DNA of 5,388 nucleotides, taken from Aquirhabdus sp. (GTDB lineage: Bacteria; Pseudomonadota; Gammaproteobacteria; Pseudomonadales; Moraxellaceae). Below the pieces are notes generated by a model. It was not told the DNA's origin, did not search any database, and was given only the letters and a program-made list of their open reading frames with translations. Below are positions 1 to 4,545 of this stretch, in pieces. The stretch spans positions 1 through 5,388 of the forward strand of contig JASLJP010000294.1 of the NCBI GenBank assembly GCA_030152425.1, given 5' to 3'. The first letter of the stretch is position 1; each line of letters starts with the position of its first letter. The position numbers were made by a program, and so were the translations under genes.

Positions 1-1
1 T

Positions 2-94
2 AGATTAGCCGAGATTGCGACTGCTGGCTACTGTGTCCTTGCTACCGCCCGCGAATCGTTTTTTCCGATCAAAACAATAAATATTAACGGTTAG
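2..94 (+). CDS. Possible C-terminal end of an unidentified gene (partial at left edge)
   Basis: A frame open from the left edge runs for 30 codons and stops at TAG 92-94. Its peptide contains GYCVLATARESFFPIKT, which has a natural protein-like composition (hydrophobic stretch, then a basic and aromatic tail). The other two forward frames stop almost at once. I do not recognise the family. A 93-bp open frame can occur by chance, and one minus-strand frame across the same bases is open for nearly as long, so this is only a candidate. If real, it is the 3' end of a gene co-oriented with rbr, with 130 bp between them. The T run at 59-64 would then lie inside the coding sequence and not be a terminator. 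Confidence 0.35.
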   Translation, partial: RLAEIATAGYCVLATARESFFPIKTINING

Positions 95-120
95 ACAGAT
101 TCAAACTCAAACTGTACCTT
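92..120 (+). promoter_or_regulatory. Weak candidate promoter for rbr
   Basis: TAGACA (92-97, 5/6 to the -35 consensus) lies 17 bp before TACCTT (115-120, 3/6 to the -10 consensus), with TG just before the -10. A second -10-like hexamer, TTTAAT (178-183, 5/6), lies closer to the gene but has no -35 at proper spacing. Neither is convincing; they are listed because rbr should have a start site in 95-215. Confidence 0.22.
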
Positions 121-194
121 TAGTCCATCAGCACAGCCGACAACCACACCCTGTCGCGGTGTAGATCTAGCACTCCCTTTAATACGTTAACCCA

Positions 195-220
195 GCATCC
201 CTTCTGGATGCATGCGAGGA
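195..220 (+). promoter_or_regulatory. Leader hairpin and Shine-Dalgarno of rbr
   Basis: GCATCC (195-200) and GGATGC (206-211) form a perfect 6-bp stem closed by the loop CTTCT, ending 4 bases before the ribosome-binding sequence GAGGA (216-220). GAGGA sits 4 bases before the ATG at 225, slightly closer than usual, and supports that start. The hairpin leaves the ribosome site free, so it could stabilise the transcript end or mark a protein-binding site. No U run follows, so it is not a terminator. Confidence 0.45.
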
Positions 221-224
221 TGAT

Positions 225-713
225 ATGACACACCCAGCAGCGAATGAATCGATCACCATTAAAAACCTCGAATCCGCCTTTGCAGGCGAGTCGATGGCTC
301 ACATTAAATACCGCTATTTTGCCAAGTTGGCGCGTGAAGCCGGTGACGAAGATACGGCCAAGATCTTTGAAGACACGGCAGCACAAGAAGTGATGCACGC
401 GTTTGGACATCTGGATTTGCTCTACCCGAAAGCCGAAATGACCTCAGCCAAAGCACTGCAGATCGCGATCGAAGGCGAGACCTATGAGTACACTGAAATG
501 TACCCACAGTTTCGCCACCTCGCGGTTGAAGAAGGCAATAGTGCGGCAGTGGCCGAATACGATGAGCAGATCGAAGAGTCGAAAGTCCATGCCGGTCAGT
601 TTAAAGCCGTACTGGAAAAAGCCGCCAAACGCTTTGCCGCCTTAGCCCGTGTGGAAGAACGCCATGCCAACCACTATCAGCAAGCGCTGGATGCCCTGAA
701 CGCACCAGCTTAA
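225..713 (+). CDS. rbr: Rubrerythrin-family diiron protein lacking the rubredoxin domain
   Basis: This 162-residue protein is a ferritin-like four-helix-bundle protein of the rubrerythrin family. The diiron ligands appear in the family order and spacing: E22 (AGES in helix 1), E55 and H58 (EVMH), E85 and E88 (GETYE, followed by the family-typical MYP), then E144 and H147 (EERH). Classical rubrerythrins such as the 191-residue Desulfovibrio protein carry a C-terminal rubredoxin-like FeS4 domain with two CxxC pairs. This protein ends after the fourth helix and has no cysteine at all. There is no signal peptide, so it is cytoplasmic. Known family members reduce hydrogen peroxide to water, oxidising their irons, and are re-reduced by rubredoxin. 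A separate rubredoxin gene lies 174 bp downstream, so RubA is the obvious inferred donor. The start is ATG 225, supported by GAGGA. Family assignment is secure; the physiological role is inferred. Confidence 0.93.
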   Translation: MTHPAANESITIKNLESAFAGESMAHIKYRYFAKLAREAGDEDTAKIFEDTAAQEVMHAFGHLDLLYPKAEMTSAKALQIAIEGETYEYTEMYPQFRHLAVEEGNSAAVAEYDEQIEESKVHAGQFKAVLEKAAKRFAALARVEERHANHYQQALDALNAPA

Positions 714-762
714 ATCAACACCCTGTCGTTTTCATGACCTAACGAGCCAGATTCGGGGTTTC

Positions 763-794
763 ACGATCTTATTTAAGAGGCTGAATAAAATCGT
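763..794. repeat. AT-rich inverted repeat upstream of the rubA promoter
   Basis: ACGATCTTATT (763-773) pairs with AATAAAATCGT (784-794) over 11 positions with one mismatch, around a 10-base spacer. It lies between rbr and the rubA promoter and ends 5 bases before the proposed -35. The right arm is followed by TGGGTTT and not by a T run, so an intrinsic terminator for rbr is unlikely. A binding site for a regulator of rubA is the better guess. No clearer terminator was seen after rbr. Confidence 0.4.
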
Positions 795-799
795 TGGGT

Positions 800-827
800 T
801 TAAGAATCATCACAACCGCTGTATAAT
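800..827 (+). promoter_or_regulatory. Sigma-70-type promoter of rubA
   Basis: A perfect -10 hexamer TATAAT (822-827) lies 16 bp after TTAAGA (800-805), which matches TTGACA at four of six positions. Transcription would begin near 834, giving a leader of about 54 bases before the rubA ATG at 888. CCGC (816-819) and GCGG (829-832) flank the -10 as a short dyad that could serve as an operator. This is the best promoter in the window and suggests rubA need not depend on read-through from rbr. Confidence 0.65.
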
Positions 828-841
828 CGCGGCAATTTAAG

Positions 842-885
842 CACACGGGTAGCTCCTTCGCCGCTGTGTGTTCCTTCGGAGAGAG
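842..885 (+). promoter_or_regulatory. rubA leader hairpin and Shine-Dalgarno
   Basis: CACAC (842-846) pairs with GTGTG (866-870). The loop contains CTCC (853-856), which is complementary to the ribosome-binding GGAG (878-881) located 6 bases before the ATG at 888. The leader could therefore form an alternative pairing that hides the ribosome site. The Shine-Dalgarno itself (GGAGAGAG, 878-885) is good and fixes the rubA start. A regulatory role for the folding is inference. Confidence 0.35.
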
Positions 886-887
886 TA

Positions 888-1052
888 ATGAAGAAGTATC
901 AATGTATCGTATGTGGTTGGATCTATGATGAAGCAATCGGCTGGCCGGATGATGGTATTCCAGCAGGCACCCTCTGGGTCGATATCCCGGACAGCTGGGT
1001 TTGCCCAGACTGTGGCGTCGGCAAAGCCGACTTTGAAATGGTAGAAATCTAA
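888..1052 (+). CDS. rubA: Rubredoxin (one-iron electron carrier)
   Basis: This 54-residue protein has the complete rubredoxin fold signature. The first iron-binding pair is C6 and C9 (CIVCG), followed by WIYDEA, the glycine- and proline-rich turn (GWPDDGIPAGT), and the second pair C39 and C42 (CPDCG). The FeS4 site carries one electron at a time. Length and order match stand-alone rubredoxins and, from memory, Acinetobacter RubA closely. The stretch after the second pair (GVGKADFE) lacks the extra arginine of the AlkG1 class, so it looks like the AlkG2 class, which can feed alkane hydroxylases. No hydroxylase gene is in the window. The nearest partners are the rubredoxin-less rubrerythrin upstream and the reductase RubB downstream. 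The start is ATG 888, preceded by GGAGAG. The gene is complete and cytoplasmic. Confidence 0.96.
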   Translation: MKKYQCIVCGWIYDEAIGWPDDGIPAGTLWVDIPDSWVCPDCGVGKADFEMVEI

Positions 1053-1098
1053 GTCCGCATCATTGTGGGGTGGATGACCAATGCCATCGCCCGCCTCA

Positions 1099-1163
1099 AT
1101 AAAAACGCTTTGATCTAGCGACTTTAGCTTTGTAGCAATGTCGATAGACAAAGCGTTTTTTAT
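1099..1163 (+). terminator. Long imperfect hairpin with T run after rubA
   Basis: AAAAACGCTTTG (1101-1112) pairs perfectly over 12 bp with CAAAGCGTTTTT (1149-1160), and T1156-1161 gives a six-T run. The 36 bases between the arms also fold: TCTA/TAGA (1114-1117/1145-1148), CGA/TCG (1119-1121/1141-1143) and GCT/AGC (1127-1129/1134-1136), closing on the tetraloop TTGT. The whole element is one arm of about 25 base pairs over 65 bases. It probably ends or attenuates rubA transcription, though it is much longer than a usual terminator stem. A processed RNA 3' end or a small mobile remnant are alternatives. Confidence 0.55.
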
Positions 1164-1173
1164 CGCTAAATGG

Positions 1174-1201
1174 TGCATCGTGCCATGGCATCAGCGATGC
1201 A
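1174..1201. repeat. Inverted repeat enclosing a 10-bp palindrome
   Basis: TGCATCG (1174-1180) and CGATGCA (1195-1201) are perfect 7-bp inverted arms. Between them lies TGCCATGGCA (1181-1190), itself a perfect 10-bp palindrome, plus the spacer TCAG. No T run follows, so it is not a terminator. It sits just upstream of the candidate rubB promoter, where an operator would be expected. Function is unknown. Confidence 0.35.
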
Positions 1202-1203
1202 GG

Positions 1204-1232
1204 TCGATTAGCTTCGTAAGCTGTGGTTTAAT
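1204..1232 (+). promoter_or_regulatory. Candidate promoter of rubB
   Basis: TTTAAT (1227-1232, 5/6 to the -10 consensus) lies 17 bp after TCGATT (1204-1209, only 3/6 to the -35 consensus). A small dyad AGCTT-CGT-AAGCT (1210-1222) fills the spacer. Transcription from near 1239 would give a short leader to the rubB ATG at 1269 but would exclude an in-frame GTG at 1245 as a practical start. The case rests mainly on the -10 and on the hairpin that separates rubB from rubA. Confidence 0.3.
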
Positions 1233-1268
1233 TGAAGCACGCCAGTGCATCACTTTATGGATAAAATT

Positions 1269-2438
1269 ATGAATCCCATCGTTGTTGTCGGATCAGGCAT
1301 GGCAGGCTACACGCTTGCGCGCGAACTGCGCAAAGCCAGTGCTGAAGCCCCGCTGCTAATCATCACTGCGGATGACGCAGCGAACTACTCCAAGCCTGTG
1401 TTGTCCAATGCACTGAGCGGCGGCAAGCTACCTGAGCAGATCGCCATGGGCGACCATGCGAAAATGACGGAGCAACTCAAAGCCTCCATCATGGCACATA
1501 CCCAAGTCCTCGACATCGACGCCGTCAACAAAGTACTGACCCTGCGCAATGATGCCGGCACGCTGACCCAACCCTATGAAGACTTGGTACTGGCCGTGGG
1601 CGCCAGCCCGATCCGCCTACCGATCGAAGGCGATGGCGTCTCAGAAGTCTATGCCATCAACTCCTTGATCGACTATAAAACCTTCCACGCCAAACTTGCT
1701 GTAAAAGATGGCAAGCGCGTGTTATTGCTCGGTGCAGGGCTGATTGGCTGCGAGTTTGCCAATGACTTGCTGACCACCAATCACGATGTCACTGTCGTCG
1801 ACCTTGCGCCACGCCCTCTGGGACGCCTGCTCCCCGCAGAAGTCGCGACAGCCTTCCAGCAACAACTGGAAAGTAAAGGCATCCGCTTTGAACTGGCGAC
1901 AACCGTACAGCGGATTGACCATGTCGCCAATGGACTGAAAGTCACGTTGGCCAATGGTGTCAGTCTGGAAGTTGATATCGTGCTCTCTGCTGTCGGGCTG
2001 CGTCCAAACACTGAGCTGGCACATGCAGCACAGATCAGCATCAATCGCGGCATTCAGGTCAACCAATCGTTGCAAACCAGCCTTGCCCATATCTATGCTA
2101 TGGGTGACTGTGCCGAAGTAGAAGGCCACCTGCTGCCCTATGTCATGCCGCTGATGCAACAAGCACGCGCGCTGGCACAGACCCTCACGGGCAACCCCAG
2201 CTTGGTCCACTATCCTGCGATGCCGGTCAGTGTCAAAACGCCTGCGGCGCCACTGGTGGTTTTACCACCCGCCCCGACCGCGACAGTGGAATGGCAGTTT
2301 GAAAACCTTGAGGACGGCATGATCGCCAAGGCGCTCAGCGGAGATGTGCTGCAAGGCTTTATCCTGCTCGGTGCCACAGCGGTCAAACAACGTATGGCGT
2401 TGACCAAACTGGTGCCAGACCTACTGGCGATCGGCTAA
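1269..2438 (+). CDS. rubB: Rubredoxin-NAD(+) reductase, FAD-dependent
   Basis: This flavoprotein transfers electrons from NADH through FAD to rubredoxin. From ATG 1269 it has 389 residues in the two-nucleotide-domain layout of pyridine nucleotide-disulphide oxidoreductases. The N-terminal FAD dinucleotide motif is GSGMAG (8-13), the NADH motif is GAGLIG (155-160), with D178 ending the next strand (typical of NADH rather than NADPH preference), and the second FAD motif is YAMGDCAE (276-283). There is no redox CxxC active site, as expected for rubredoxin reductases rather than disulphide reductases. The C-terminal part (LLPYVMPLMQQARA, VKTPAAPL, LTKLVPDL) follows Acinetobacter RubB as I recall it. 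The frame also has a GTG at 1245 and an ATG at 1257; I prefer 1269 because MNPIVVVGSG begins where family members begin and TGGA (1258-1261) lies 7 bases upstream. In ADP1 rubA and rubB share an operon; here a hairpin lies between them. Confidence 0.95.
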   Translation: MNPIVVVGSGMAGYTLARELRKASAEAPLLIITADDAANYSKPVLSNALSGGKLPEQIAMGDHAKMTEQLKASIMAHTQVLDIDAVNKVLTLRNDAGTLTQPYEDLVLAVGASPIRLPIEGDGVSEVYAINSLIDYKTFHAKLAVKDGKRVLLLGAGLIGCEFANDLLTTNHDVTVVDLAPRPLGRLLPAEVATAFQQQLESKGIRFELATTVQRIDHVANGLKVTLANGVSLEVDIVLSAVGLRPNTELAHAAQISINRGIQVNQSLQTSLAHIYAMGDCAEVEGHLLPYVMPLMQQARALAQTLTGNPSLVHYPAMPVSVKTPAAPLVVLPPAPTATVEWQFENLEDGMIAKALSGDVLQGFILLGATAVKQRMALTKLVPDLLAIG

Positions 2439-2473
2439 CACGCCTTACAAACTTCTCATGCAGCGCCGTAAAT

Positions 2474-2504
2474 AAAAGCATCTGATGGTTCAGGTGCTTT
2501 TTTT
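2474..2504 (+). terminator. Intrinsic terminator of rubB
   Basis: AAAAGCATCTGA (2474-2485) pairs with TCAGGTGCTTTT (2490-2501) across all 12 positions, with one G-T wobble, around the tetraloop TGGT. A seven-T run covers 2498-2504. It lies 36 bp past the rubB stop codon and has every feature of a Rho-independent terminator. It should separate rubB from estB-oxyR, implying a further promoter in 2505-2660. Confidence 0.88.
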
Positions 2505-2544
2505 ATGTCAGCTTTTGCCCAAGCGACAAGAATGACTGATCCGT

Positions 2545-2592
2545 CTAGCACTTGCACATTTGACAATACACATTGTCAATACTTTGTGCTAG
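2545..2592. promoter_or_regulatory. Nested double palindrome upstream of estB
   Basis: An inner dyad TTGACAAT-N4-ATTGTCAA (2560-2567 and 2572-2579) is perfect over 8 bp per arm. It is enclosed by perfect outer 7-bp arms, CTAGCAC (2545-2551) and GTGCTAG (2586-2592). The inner half-sites contain TTGACA, the ideal -35 hexamer, but no good -10 lies 16-18 bp downstream. TTGTCA (2573-2578) with TAGCCT (2596-2601) at 17-bp spacing is a weak alternative promoter. A dimeric repressor operator for the estB-oxyR unit is the simplest reading; the inner dyad has the form common for TetR- and MarR-type regulators. No regulator of these types is encoded in the window. Confidence 0.55.
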
Positions 2593-2603
2593 GCTTAGCC
2601 TAT
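2589..2603. promoter_or_regulatory. OxyR/LysR-like dyad upstream of estB-oxyR
   Basis: TAGGCT-T-AGCCTA (2590-2602) is a perfect 6-bp dyad around one base and fits the T-N11-A pattern bound by LysR-type regulators. Aligned to the E. coli OxyR motif ATAG-N-T-N3-A-N-CTAT, it keeps TAG and CTAT (7 of 10 defined positions) but lacks both inner defined bases and has no clear second motif 22 bp away. It could be an autoregulatory OxyR site, because oxyR is in the transcription unit it precedes. It overlaps the end of the nested palindrome. Confidence 0.35.
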
Positions 2604-2660
2604 CGCGAATACCGTCAATCTCTTGCAGCAATGCCTGACTATATGTAATGGACACACGCC

Positions 2661-3632
2661 ATGAATGCACAGATTAACCCCCTCCAGTTCACACCTTCCC
2701 CCTACGCAGACTTCATGCAGCAAACCACGGTCAATGTCGATGGTTTTAATTTTCATGTCGAAGTCGGTGGGCGTGATGACGCACCGGTGATCCTGTTGAT
2801 CATGGGTCTGGGTGCACAAATGCTGCTGTGGCGGGACTATTTTTGTAAAGGGTTGATAGACGCCGGCTATCGTGTGATTCGTTTCGATAACCGCGACATC
2901 GGCTTGTCGACCAAGGTGAAAGGTAAGACCCCGCGCGTCAATCAAAACCTGCTCATGGCGCGGTTTACCGTCGGCCTCAAGACCGATGGCGCCCTGTATA
3001 CCCTATTCGATATGGCCAATGACGCCAAAGGGATTCTTGACGCCCTCGGCATCGACAAAGCCCATGTCATTGGCGGCTCGATGGGGGGCATGATTGGCCA
3101 GATACTGGCAGCCACCTATCCTGAAAAAGTAGCCACCTTGGGGCTGCTGTTTAGCAGTAACAACCGCGCGTTCTTGCCGCCGCCCTACCCAAAGCAGTTT
3201 AAAGCATTGATGGGTCGCCCCGAATCACAAGACGAAGCCGGTCTGGTCAAGCACTCGTTAAAACTCTTTAAAGCCATTGGTACTCCGAATCAAGCCATCA
3301 CCGATGAAGAGCGCATTGAATTTGCAAAAACGCTGTTCCGCCGCAGCTACTCACCTGCGGGGGTGATGCGTCAATATCTCGCGGTACTCAGCACCGGATC
3401 TCTACGTGCCGAAGACGCCAAGATCAAAGCGCCGACCATCGTGCTACACGGCAGTGAGGATCGACTGCTGCCGCCTGCCCATGGCCGTGCGGCAGCGAAA
3501 GCCATCAAGGGCGCCAAATTTCATTTGATCAGCGGTATGGGGCACGATATTCCAAAAGAATTCAGCCCGATCCTCATCAAGTTTTATACCCAGCATATCC
3601 AGGCGCATACCCCGCGCCCAGCCAAGTCATAA
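2661..3632 (+). CDS. estB: Alpha/beta-fold hydrolase, EstB-like esterase
   Basis: This 323-residue protein has the full alpha/beta-hydrolase core. An oxyanion-hole strand LLIMGLGAQ lies at 45-53, the FDNRDIGLS loop at 75-83, and the nucleophile elbow GGSMGG has S140. The predicted catalytic acid is D267 in LHGSEDRLLP, and the catalytic histidine is H295 in SGMGHDIP. A lid-like insertion occupies about 165-245. There is no signal peptide, so it is probably cytoplasmic. The family hydrolyses esters and related bonds; the natural substrate cannot be read from the sequence. The name follows position: in ADP1 the gene between rubB and oxyR is estB, an esterase gene. The start is ATG 2661 with TGGA (2649-2652) 8 bases upstream. 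It is followed after 3 bp by oxyR, so the two are almost certainly co-transcribed. Confidence 0.85.
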   Translation: MNAQINPLQFTPSPYADFMQQTTVNVDGFNFHVEVGGRDDAPVILLIMGLGAQMLLWRDYFCKGLIDAGYRVIRFDNRDIGLSTKVKGKTPRVNQNLLMARFTVGLKTDGALYTLFDMANDAKGILDALGIDKAHVIGGSMGGMIGQILAATYPEKVATLGLLFSSNNRAFLPPPYPKQFKALMGRPESQDEAGLVKHSLKLFKAIGTPNQAITDEERIEFAKTLFRRSYSPAGVMRQYLAVLSTGSLRAEDAKIKAPTIVLHGSEDRLLPPAHGRAAAKAIKGAKFHLISGMGHDIPKEFSPILIKFYTQHIQAHTPRPAKS

Positions 3633-3635
3633 ACG

Positions 3636-4535
3636 ATGTCGGCCCTTCCTTCCCTGCGCCAGCTGTCCTATCTGGTCACGCTAGCTGAGACTCTGCACTT
3701 TACCGAGGCCGCCAAACGCTCCTTTGTTACTCAGTCGACCCTGTCGGGTGGCATCATTGAGTTGGAGCGGGTGTTGGGTGGCGCATTGGTAGAGCGTAGC
3801 CGACAAACAGTACGCCTGACGCCGCTTGGCGAGCAGGTGGTGCAGCGCGCACGTTTGATGCTGGCGGATGCGGGTGACCTACTCAAACTGAGCCGAGAGC
3901 TGGGTGAGCCGCTGACCGGTGACCTGCATCTTGGCGTCATCCCCACCATTGCACCTTTTATCCTGACCAAATTACTGCATGCGGTACGTAGCCAGTATCC
4001 CAAGCTCAATTTGCGCATCCACGAAGCCCAAAGTCAGTCACTGGTGCACAGTTTGGAAAGTGGCGATCTGGATATGGGACTGTTGGCGCTGCCCTTCCTG
4101 ACCGAAAACCTACAGGTCACCCCGCTGCAAACCGAATCCCTGTTGCTGGTCTGTCATCAGGATCACCCACTGGCACGCACGTCCAACCAACGCGTCAGTG
4201 ATCTGCCATTACAGCAATTGCTGCTGCTGGAAGAAGGCCATTGCCTGCGTGAGCATGCACTTAGCGTGTGCAGTCTGGGTGACCGCGCCAATCTCGGTGA
4301 CATCGCTGCGACGAGCCTACCCACGTTGATCGAGATGGTCGCCGCTCAGCTCGGCTTTACCCTCTTACCGCAAATGGCCATCGACTCAGGCTTCTTGCAC
4401 GGCTATCCCATGCTCGTCTGCCAGCCCCTACAAACACCACCGACCCGCACGCTGGCATTGCTCACGCGTAAAAGCACCACGCAGCAGGCCGAGCTGACGG
4501 CACTGGCAGCAGTCGTGCAGGCGTTGGGCGGATAG
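3636..4535 (+). CDS. oxyR: LysR-family peroxide sensor OxyR
   Basis: This 299-residue LysR-type regulator is close to the 305 of E. coli OxyR. The N-terminal winged helix-turn-helix spans about 5-65 (LRQLSYLVTLAE, FTEAAKRSFVTQSTLSG, LVERSRQTVRLTPLG), followed by a linker helix and the substrate-binding-like sensor domain. The peroxide-sensing pair is present: C203 in EEGHCLREHAL and C212 (VC), nine residues apart as with C199 and C208 of E. coli OxyR. H202, R205 and the IPTIAP loop (T104) also match positions near the E. coli active site. On oxidation these cysteines would form a disulphide that changes promoter binding. ATG 3636 lies 3 bp after the estB stop with no good Shine-Dalgarno, which suggests translational coupling. 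Likely targets in the window are the rbr, rubA and estB promoters, but only the last has a site-like dyad. Confidence 0.92.
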   Translation: MSALPSLRQLSYLVTLAETLHFTEAAKRSFVTQSTLSGGIIELERVLGGALVERSRQTVRLTPLGEQVVQRARLMLADAGDLLKLSRELGEPLTGDLHLGVIPTIAPFILTKLLHAVRSQYPKLNLRIHEAQSQSLVHSLESGDLDMGLLALPFLTENLQVTPLQTESLLLVCHQDHPLARTSNQRVSDLPLQQLLLLEEGHCLREHALSVCSLGDRANLGDIAATSLPTLIEMVAAQLGFTLLPQMAIDSGFLHGYPMLVCQPLQTPPTRTLALLTRKSTTQQAELTALAAVVQALGG

Positions 4536-4545
4536 CGCGCGCTTT

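Noticed and set aside
13..64. Possible terminator: GATTGCG (13-19) with CGCGAATC (50-57) followed by six T
   Set aside because: The stem has a bulge and a 30-base loop with little inner pairing, and it may lie inside a coding tail.
120..507. Two minus-strand ORFs antisense to rbr
   Set aside because: They overlap a gene with intact diiron ligands, and their products look like reverse-strand translations without domain features.
1074..1118. Small ORF of 14 codons (ATG 1074 to TAG 1118) after rubA, in frame with the rubA stop and behind a G-rich GGGGTGG
   Set aside because: Too short, overlaps the left arm of the long hairpin, and the peptide (MTNAIARLNKNALI) shows no recognisable feature. 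Read-through of the TAA has no supporting signal.
837..1178. Minus-strand ORF of 113 codons over rubA
   Set aside because: It is antisense to the unmistakable rubredoxin gene, and its product resembles no family.
1722..2407. Three minus-strand ORFs inside rubB
   Set aside because: They are shadows of the conserved reductase, and their products have no recognisable motif or start context.
888..2438. An alkane degradation operon as the interpretation of rubA-rubB
   Set aside because: No alkane hydroxylase (AlkB/AlkM), alcohol dehydrogenase or alkane regulator is present, so the pathway cannot be claimed from this window even though RubAB could serve it elsewhere.
167..2551. Shared string TCTAGCACT near 166-174 (before rbr) and 2544-2552 (before estB), considered as a common operator
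   Set aside because: Nine-base matches are expected many times by chance in a window this long, and the rbr copy lacks the inverted partner seen at 2586-2592.
2595..2945. Minus-strand ORF spanning the estB promoter region
   Set aside because: It covers the start of estB antisense, and the cysteine- and histidine-rich product arises from reverse reading of the hydrolase.
3731..4018. Minus-strand ORF inside oxyR
   Set aside because: Arginine/serine-rich shadow product with no independent support.
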